Below are positions 57,462 through 64,000 of a stretch of DNA of 64,000 bases, piece by piece. Below the pieces are notes generated by a model that was not told the origin of the DNA, searched no databases, and saw nothing but the letters and a program-made list of their open reading frames with translations. Where the stretch lies: positions 7,610,829-7,674,828 of the forward strand of contig CM068540.1 of the NCBI GenBank assembly GCA_035048495.1. The letters run 5' to 3'. The first letter of the stretch is position 1. The number at the start of each line of letters is the position of its first letter. This DNA comes from Euptelea pleiosperma. Taxonomy: Eukaryota > Streptophyta > Magnoliopsida > Ranunculales > Eupteleaceae. The translations under genes and the position numbers were made by a program.

Positions 57462-57470
57462 CTATTTATA
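57462..57470 (-). promoter_or_regulatory. Antisense TATA box 1
   Basis: The minus strand reads TTTATAAATAGCC, a canonical plant TATA box, 63 bases upstream of the ATG at 57399 and 113 bases inside the 3' LTR edge. This is the spacing expected of a short-leader promoter for the antisense ORF. It appears separate from the sense LTR promoter, whose box is at 58643. Confidence 0.6.
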
Positions 57471-57570
57471 AACTTCAGTTCCTTCCACATTTCTGATTCA
57501 TTGTATCTGGACCCCTTTTACTCATGTTTTGCTAAACGCACATGGTGTACCACTTGGGCGTGCATCCGGC

Positions 57571-57582
57571 GAGGGGGCTTTA
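57571..57582 (+). other. Tat polypurine tract
   Basis: GAGGGGGCTTTA directly precedes the 3' LTR. Short and G-rich; the normal plus-strand primer place. Confidence 0.6.
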
Positions 57583-59515
57583 TGTTGGCAGTGAAATGTG
57601 GATCGCTTTGAAAATCACGACCAAGGGATGCGAAAACTGACAGTCAAAGTCAACCGCGCGGCAATAGACAAATCAGAGCAGAGGACTTGGATAAGACATT
57701 TTACTAGGGATCTAATCATATACGATTGTGTAGAAGATGAGAGTACACAACCGAATTCAGTCAGAATTAGCACAACTGGTGAGGATTTTAAGAAAATGAA
57801 AACATCTAGTTTTGGGCAAAATTAGCCCAAATCATCAGGAAGTAACTACATACGATTGTGTAAGACATAGGGATACACAACTATATGCCATCAAATTTGT
57901 CAGATCAAGGTCGAATTTTTGCATAAAGGGCATGTCTCGATTTCTGAACCAACCACCCACAGATCAGAGAAAGTGAATAGATACGGTTGTGTAGGAAGGA
58001 TAGCTACACAACCGTATGGAGTCAGATCTAGAAGATCTACGGTCGATAGTGAGATAGAGGGGACATGCCATTTTCCACGAGATGCGTGCAAGATCTTAAA
58101 AATCTAACCACATACGGTTGTATAGGACCTCTTCTTACACAACCGTATGCCCTCACTTTCCTAGAAATACACCTCATCTCATCAGAAAAGCACCCATGCC
58201 CTTTTCCTCGAGATCCGCGTAGTGGAGTAGAAAACTAGTCACATACGGTTGTGTAGGAGGAGGTCCTACACAACCGTATGCAATTATATTTCCAAAAATA
58301 CTCCTCATGTTCACAGAAGAGCACCCATGCCCTTTTCCTCGAGATTCGTGCATGGGATCCAAAAAATAGCCATATACGGTTGTGGAGGACCTCCTCCTAC
58401 ACAATTGTATGTAGTTACATTTGCAGAAAGACTTCTCATTTTTTCAGAAAAGTACACATGCCATTTTCCTCGAAATACGTGCAGAATCTGCCAGAATTGG
58501 TGGCATACGGTTATATAGCACTATTGACTACACAATCATATGTGATTACTTTCTTAAAGATTGTTTATATTTATTCATTAATTCGAGCATTTTTCTTTAT
58601 AAAGATGAGTCTGCAACATGTGCAGACCCCTTCCTAGAACTCTATAAATAAAGGACTCTGGGAACAGAAAAAGAGATCTGATCCTTGATTTTTCAATCAG
58701 GCTTATACTTTGTCGAAATTCATCTAGAATTTGGCATGGTGTTTTCCTTAAATTTATGAGTAATTTACCGAAGAAATACAAAATCTCAAGTTCAGATTTC
58801 CTGAGCAATCTTGTTTAAAAGGTAATCCCCATTGCACTACACCGGATAGATGTTCCTCTTCTAAGGACTCTATGCCGGGTTACCACACGATTGATGATTG
58901 AACGACACATTCCCCGTCTTAAGGGGAAGGGATTGAGGCATAGGAACAAGCCTATCCTTTATGGGTCCGATGGATCCCATTCAGGGTAGGAAAATAGCTA
59001 AGAATCCGGCATATAACTGTTATTGAGACCGGGAGATCCTCTCCCTTGATTAACTAATATAAAAAGATAAAGAACGGATATTTGGAACCGAGGATTAATT
59101 AAAGAACTTTGGACACCCATTTTGAGATCATTTGAAGAGAGGATGAATTCAGTTAGTATATTGAAACCGTTGGATGCACTTTGGACATTCCCTAATCCCT
59201 CAGTGTGACAGACTGAGGGACCCATTCAGCAAGACTAAATTAAGATTACCTTCTTGGGGAATGATGAACTGGAAGCGCCATAAATCAAACCAGCCTCTCG
59301 CTAATAATTGAATGGACTAATAAAGACTACCCATACCCCGAGGACCTCAGAAATGACACCCGATAATGGGAAGACCATTCCCCCCAACACACGACTGCTT
59401 TAGATTCTAGGAGAACGAACACCTATTGTCACATCAATCCCTAAAACTATAGCCACACAACAACACACACAACATCACCATTCCCAGTTCAATCGCAACC
59501 AAAATGCCCCCAACA
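57583..59515 (+). repeat. Tat element 3' LTR
   Basis: 1933 bp, TGTTGGCAGTG...CCCCCAACA, collinear with the 5' LTR except for small indels such as a 6-base gap near 57648. It has a TATA box at 58643-58650 and the same seven hairpin modules at 57717-58542. Confidence 0.93.
57717..58542. repeat. Seven 131-bp hairpin modules in 3' LTR
   Basis: The hairpins begin at about 57717, 57848, 57979, 58110, 58241, 58372 and 58504. Module 5 reads CATACGGTTGTGTAGGAGG and continues into a near-perfect inverted partner ending CTACACAACCGTATG. Same order and spacing as the 5' LTR. Confidence 0.9.
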
Positions 59516-59520
59516 CCTAG

Positions 59521-60280
59521 AGAGTCAAACTAGGCAAGAATTTAGAGAAATAATTTTTTTAAGGATCCACAATCCTCAACTCAATTCAATTCGATGAGTA
59601 AAATACTCATCCACCAATCACAAATTCAAGTTTTGATAATCTTAATTCAATATAAAAATGTTTGTTCAAAGACATACTTACCTTTAGATGAATTCGAACA
59701 AAGGATGAATTTTCGGAGAAGTTTCACCATAAAAAGCACGCTGCTAAATATGCTCCTCTACGGGGTAGAATATGACTCGGTGAAATGAACAGAGTGTAGT
59801 CTCTCAAATAATCAAAGCCTTCACCAAAAGATGCATTAGGTTTGCTTAAGTGAAGCTCTCAAAAATTCCAAAGCTCTTGGACTCAGGAGATACCAATGAA
59901 AGAATGAGAGTCAAAGTTTACTTGAATGGTGCTCTACTGGTATTCTCTGTTGTAGGGTTAATGTCGACCGACCCTTTATATAAACAACTCTTATTTCATG
60001 AGAAATGGACCTAAACGCCTGTTCGAATGGCCCAAGTGCGCCAAAATACGTGAGAACAATGAAGTCAAAATGAGATTTGCTAAAGGGGGGGTCGACCACT
60101 CATTTGGCCGGTCGACCGCTCTGAGACAGACTTATGTTCGAGGCGTTGTCGGCCACTCAAAAGCGTCGATCATCCGTATGGCCTGATATAACAAAATAAT
60201 ATAAGGGAGGGGCGATCAGCAACAAAAAAATGTCAGTCGACTGCACCTTTTAGGTGGTCGGCTGGTCTACTGATCCTAAT
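59521..60280 (-). repeat. Copia-2 5' LTR, part 2 of 3
   Basis: It continues copia-2 LTR after the Tat insertion. It has a minus-strand TATA box (TATATAAAGG, about 59973-59982) and a GGTCGACC-type array upstream of it (60088-60265), in the same relative place as the CCAATCGATTGG array of copia-1. Confidence 0.75.
60088..60265. repeat. GGTCGACC palindrome array in copia-2 U3
   Basis: GGTCGACCACTC, GGTCGACCGCTC, GTCGGCCACTC, AGTCGACTGCAC and GTGGTCGGCTGGTC lie within 180 bases. One more (GTCGACCGACC) lies at 59963, just past the TATA box. Confidence 0.7.
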
Positions 60281-62074
60281 TATCATGCCCTGAATCCGGG
60301 CACCCGTATCCTACCCGAATGCTTGAAAAACAACATGTTTACCCAAGATCTAGGGTGTAATAAAAATTAAAAAAATAAAATACTTCAAAATAATTTTTTT
60401 AAATTATCATAAATCATAATAAACTAAAACAAAAATGTTTTGTAAAGGTGTTTTGGCTAAAACTTCTATTTGATAGGCATTTTGAATTGACTTTTCAGAA
60501 TTTAAGTGCATAGGTGTAAAATTTTTAAAAAATATAATTTTAATAAAAAAAGATATTTTATTACTTTTTTACTATTTTAAAATTATTTTAAGCATCTTTT
60601 TGTGAAGATACTTTGCCCAAAATAATTATTTACTATTTTATTTTAACAATTTTTCACTCTCAACTGGCCCTATCATGTTTTATTGAAAAAGAATATAACT
60701 GGATTTATGGTAAAAGCGTAGGGTCAAATTAAACAAAAGTATAAAATCAATCAACAAAATGAACCTATAAAGTCAAGATTCAAATTTATTACAATCATAA
60801 AACTTAAATGTAACATAATCAAAATTATAAAATGTTAGGCGTCTTAAATGAATTCTTCAATATTCTTTAGTACGCCATCATTTAGTCAATCTTTTCTTCA
60901 ATCCCAAATTCTGAAAAAATATTATCGATTGAACCGTGAGCTTATGAAAGCTCAATAAGATTTAATCACTACATCACATCTATGACAATTCTATCAATCA
61001 ATAGTTCATACGTATATGCATGGAACAAGAATAACAAGTATTTCTAGAATAAATCATAATCCAAAAATTAATATGTACATGCAACCAATAACCCATCATG
61101 GGTCTCTTTCTCCTTCCCACGCTAGGAGCATTCAATCAAGAACCCTTTTGTAGGGGTTTAAGGCTTTGCACCCAAAGGCTCTAGGCCTTTCTTGCTTAAA
61201 ATTTTTTAATCATTGGGATCTATTCCGTACTTCAAAAATATATGCAATCCAATATCCAACAATTCAATAGATCTCTAAAATTTCAATAATATATTAAGAA
61301 TAATAAGATCAAGATAATTATGCCGTAATGCTAAGTGCATATGAAAATAACAAAATTCAAGTGCAATATGTATACAAAGAATAACTAAAATTAATTAATC
61401 AAAAAATAATAAAAGAGTGTACTTACCTCGATTGTTATTTTCTCTTAAATTTGAAAGAGATGAAAATGTGCAGTACGTTTCTTTTGATTATTGTCGGATG
61501 GAGTTCTTCTTCTAGTATGTTATGTTTCGGGATCTCATTAGTATTTTTGTCTTTGGGCTTGAATGGAAATAAGTAAGGTATGATGATTTTTTAGGGCTTC
61601 GAAGGTTTTTTCAAGTTCTTCTCTAATGGAGGTGTGGTCTCATTCTCTAGCTCTCAACAATTTGGTTATGGTGAGTTTTCTATTTTTAATAGTTCCTCAA
61701 AATAAAATGGTAAGTCTTTATTTATTTATGTGTGCTATTAATTATCATTAATAATTTATTTGAATTCAAAGCTTACTTTTCCTTTATTAAAAAGAGAGAA
61801 TATTTAGTGTCTTACTTTTTTTTATTCGTGTCTAAGTTAATTTCTATATATAAGAATGAGCATTTAAATATTTTTTTTATTTTTAAAGTTCAAGTCTTTG
61901 ATTAGGAAAAAAAATTCATTATTTCCAAAAGACTAAAAGTTATGAAGAATTTTAATTAAGACAATTAAGGTGTAACTAAATGATAGTAATTATTTTAATT
62001 TTATCATTTGTTGAAAATATCATGCTAAATGTGAATTACTCTAATACCCCTGGAAAAAAGTTTAAGATATTACA
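60281..62074 (-). mobile_element. Tekay-like gypsy solo LTR
   Basis: On the minus strand it begins TGTAATATCTTAAAC and ends CCCGGATTCAGGGCATGATA, termini like those of plant Tekay/Del LTRs. About 1.79 kb. Flanks CTAAT (60276-60280) and CTGAT (62075-62079) form a 5-bp target duplication with one mismatch. The surrounding DNA is copia-2 LTR on both sides. No internal coding region, so a solo LTR left by recombination between LTRs. Confidence 0.65.
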
Positions 62075-62488
62075 CTGATGCCAACTCTTCCCAAAATTAC
62101 TTTGGACTCCCAAATAAGGCTAGGTCAACTTACAAACAATAAGTTTAAGTCAAGAAGATATCTGGGGTTCGAAGAACCGTAGGCTTCTCATGGTGAACCC
62201 TTAGAGGCATACGAATAATATAATCACGAGATTTTAATAGTTGAACGTCCGTTCAGTGAGGACATATGTTGTCTTGAGTTTCAAATATTCATACTGACTT
62301 GACTTTATCTTCTATTTGAACTGAATTTCTTGGGTTGGTTTTTTTTAGCTTTGCTCTTCTTTGATTTGTCGATGAAGTACCCTTGATTGTTGACACTATA
62401 GTCTTCAGAAGACGACTATCGATCGAGACCAAATAGTAATGAACGAAGTATTCCTAGAATTGACAATAGAGACTTTTCTTAAACAACA
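62075..62488 (-). repeat. Copia-2 5' LTR, part 3 of 3
   Basis: Resembles the outer 400 bases of copia-1 LTR (TAGTCTTC...ACTA near 62398, CCTAGAATTG near 62452). The outer edge is placed at AACAACA (62488), giving TGTTG as LTR start on the minus strand. The three parts sum to about 1.58 kb, close to copia-1 LTR. Confidence 0.6.
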
Positions 62489-64000
62489 CTTTATCTTACT
62501 CTTGGAGCACGAGTTTGTTATGTTTTCTCTAATTCTGAGCCAATATATTACTTATTTTATCCTATAAAGCAGAATTTTCTCTATTGCTCCCTTTACCTTT
62601 TATCTACTTATCCTCCCAATCAATAAATCCCTAGGAGCTTTTGGCTTATTATAACAACTAAAACTAAGTTTTTCCATCTCATCCATACTTTAAACATACA
62701 TCATCAAAAACAAGAGTGAAGAGGCACCATAAGGTGCTAAGAGAGAGATGATAACCTTTTGGATGCACGGCATCATTGTAGTATTGCTGGCAGCGAACGA
62801 CAACAGGCATGTGAGTGAACGGAGAAGATGGAGGAGATTGGAAAGATATGAGAGTAAAGGGTGGGCTCGTCCCTTGGGTAGGATGCGGACTCTGACAGCC
62901 GACGTTAGGGTATTGCTGCCAGAGACGATGAGGGAGAGAGATGAGAGTGAAGGCAAGGGGACTGGGGACCATGGGTGGGGTGGGGATAGGGCTTTTTACC
63001 CTTTTAGATTTTTTTTTTTATTTTGTTTACTTTTTCTATTCTAGCCAATTCTTTGGGCCTAATTATATGCGCATACATCTAAAGCCGGTTTTATTCGCCA
63101 AACCTCAATTATTCACGAATAATTTCAAACTATTGAAATATACATTTATGCTTATAAAATTAATAATTCGCAAACTATTTGCGAATAATTCACGAACTTA
63201 GCAACTAGGCTCCGACTACCATTACATAAAGTGATACAATCTCTTAACATGCCCACTCAAAATGATGATGAAATAGGTATAAGTTTAGTTTTGATAGTAC
63301 GAAATCACAGACTAGACAGACCATTTTTAAGGATATCTATCACCTTCGGGGTTCAGACCCAACCCACGACCCATGACCCAATCTACTGACCCACTATCCA
63401 TGGAGTCAATCGATCCACAATCCATGGGTTGACCCACAACCCAATGTCAAGGCATGAGGGTAAAATAATTGTTTTTTTCAAAAATATTTATTAGAGTTCA
63501 AATATCATATCCAACTAATTAATTATGTATAAGTTGACCATCTAGGTCAATTAAAGTCAAATTTCGGTCAAAGGATTCCCTAATTCACAAAAACTCTAAA
63601 AATCAGGAAAACTATCCAACTTTTCACTAAAATAACTAGACCTATGTTTGTTGAAAAATTTATAACTCAATCGTTTTATATTGAACAAAGGTGCTTCAAA
63701 AAACCCACAGAAATCACACTCAATGAACTATTATTTAAAAATACATTGAAGTTATAGAACTATGTCCCTTTGCCCAAAACACATGGTTCAAACCAAATAA
63801 ACAAGGGAGAATTAAAACCAATAATTTGGTGTACTAAAACATTTATAGAATCTTTGTTTTAAATTGGAATGCGATGCACCCTATATTTTTGGAAAGCTTT
63901 CATAAATGTCTGATAGCGCTTATTTTAGATATAATTTTCTTGAAAATCAAACTAGGGAAACACAAAGTAAAAAAAAATAGATTATAAAAGCCTACAGACA
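62489..64000. other. Unassigned transposon-like DNA
   Basis: A G/A-rich block (62790-62990) gives Pro/Ser-rich chance frames on the minus strand. At 63110-63200, TTCACGAATAATTT/ATTCGCAAACTATTTGCGAAT repeats recall a hAT-type element. At 63350-63450, CCATGGGT/ACCCA motifs are repeated in both orientations, similar to the other LTR palindrome arrays. No gene recognised. Confidence 0.35.

Larger units (their letters stand above)
40652..59515 (+). mobile_element. Tat-lineage Ty3/gypsy retrotransposon, 18.9 kb, with antisense ORFs
   Basis: Complete by structure: 5' LTR 40652-42589, tRNA-Asp-like primer site, gag, protease, RT-RNase H, a second archaeal-type RNase H, integrase, 32-bp tandem repeats, two antisense coding regions, a short polypurine tract and 3' LTR 57583-59515. 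The ends are TGTTG...CAACA and the target duplication CCTAG is at 40647-40651 and 59516-59520. The extra RNase H before integrase and the very large size define the Tat/Ogre group. All coding regions carry stops or frameshifts, so it is non-autonomous now. In the first 300 bases the two LTRs differ at roughly 7 % of positions by eye, an insertion of moderate age. Confidence 0.93.

Noticed and set aside
62679..63044. Pro/Ser-rich minus frames and Arg/Glu-rich plus frame
   Set aside because: Both arise from a G/A-rich low-complexity block; no domain, no splice or promoter signals.

Overview
The window is nuclear DNA of a flowering plant. It is AT-rich, has one convincing intact host gene in 64 kb, and is otherwise packed with plant-type LTR retrotransposons (Ty1/copia with tRNA-iMet primer sites, Ty3/gypsy of the Tat type), L1-like LINE 3' ends, a tRNA-type SINE and many nested MITEs. 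No bacterial features are present. The species cannot be named from sequence alone.

Layout. 1-4.3 kb: broken gag and 5' LTR of a minus-strand copia element (copia-1) that runs off the left edge. 4.3-7.6 kb: decayed LTR-like DNA. 7.6-10.0 kb: dense nested MITE cluster. 10.51-11.73 kb: intact intronless-CDS RING E3 ubiquitin ligase with an N-terminal EAR-like motif. 13.25-14.37 kb: non-autonomous hAT element carrying a Mutator-type MITE. 14.9-17.9 kb: two LINE 3' fragments. 19.77-25.23 kb: degenerate Ale-like copia with short LTRs, broken in RNase H by a hAT deletion derivative that keeps a transposase tail. 25.7-26.35 kb: UDP-glycosyltransferase pseudogene. 27.3-33.1 kb: MITEs and SINE copies. 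34.6-36.1 kb: LTR-like piece joined to a truncated copia element (copia-2, 36.1-40.2 kb).

The main object is a nearly 19-kb Tat-lineage Ty3/gypsy element (40652-59515, + strand, target-site duplication CCTAG) inserted in the 5' LTR of copia-2. It has gag, protease, RT-RNase H, an extra archaeal-type RNase H and integrase, all broken by stops and frameshifts. Downstream of pol lies a 32-bp tandem repeat block. Then come two antisense coding regions: one resembles a plant mobile domain (PMD) protein with a C-terminal coiled coil, the other is a separate coiled-coil protein with a TATA box of its own. Each LTR holds seven hairpin modules at a strikingly regular 131-bp period. A Tekay-like solo LTR (60281-62074) interrupts the same copia LTR a second time.

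Cooperation between genes is limited to the retroelement modules (gag packages, PR processes, RT/RNase H copies, INT inserts). The RING gene stands alone, and its upstream 2.5 kb is built almost entirely of MITEs, so transposons probably supply part of its promoter.
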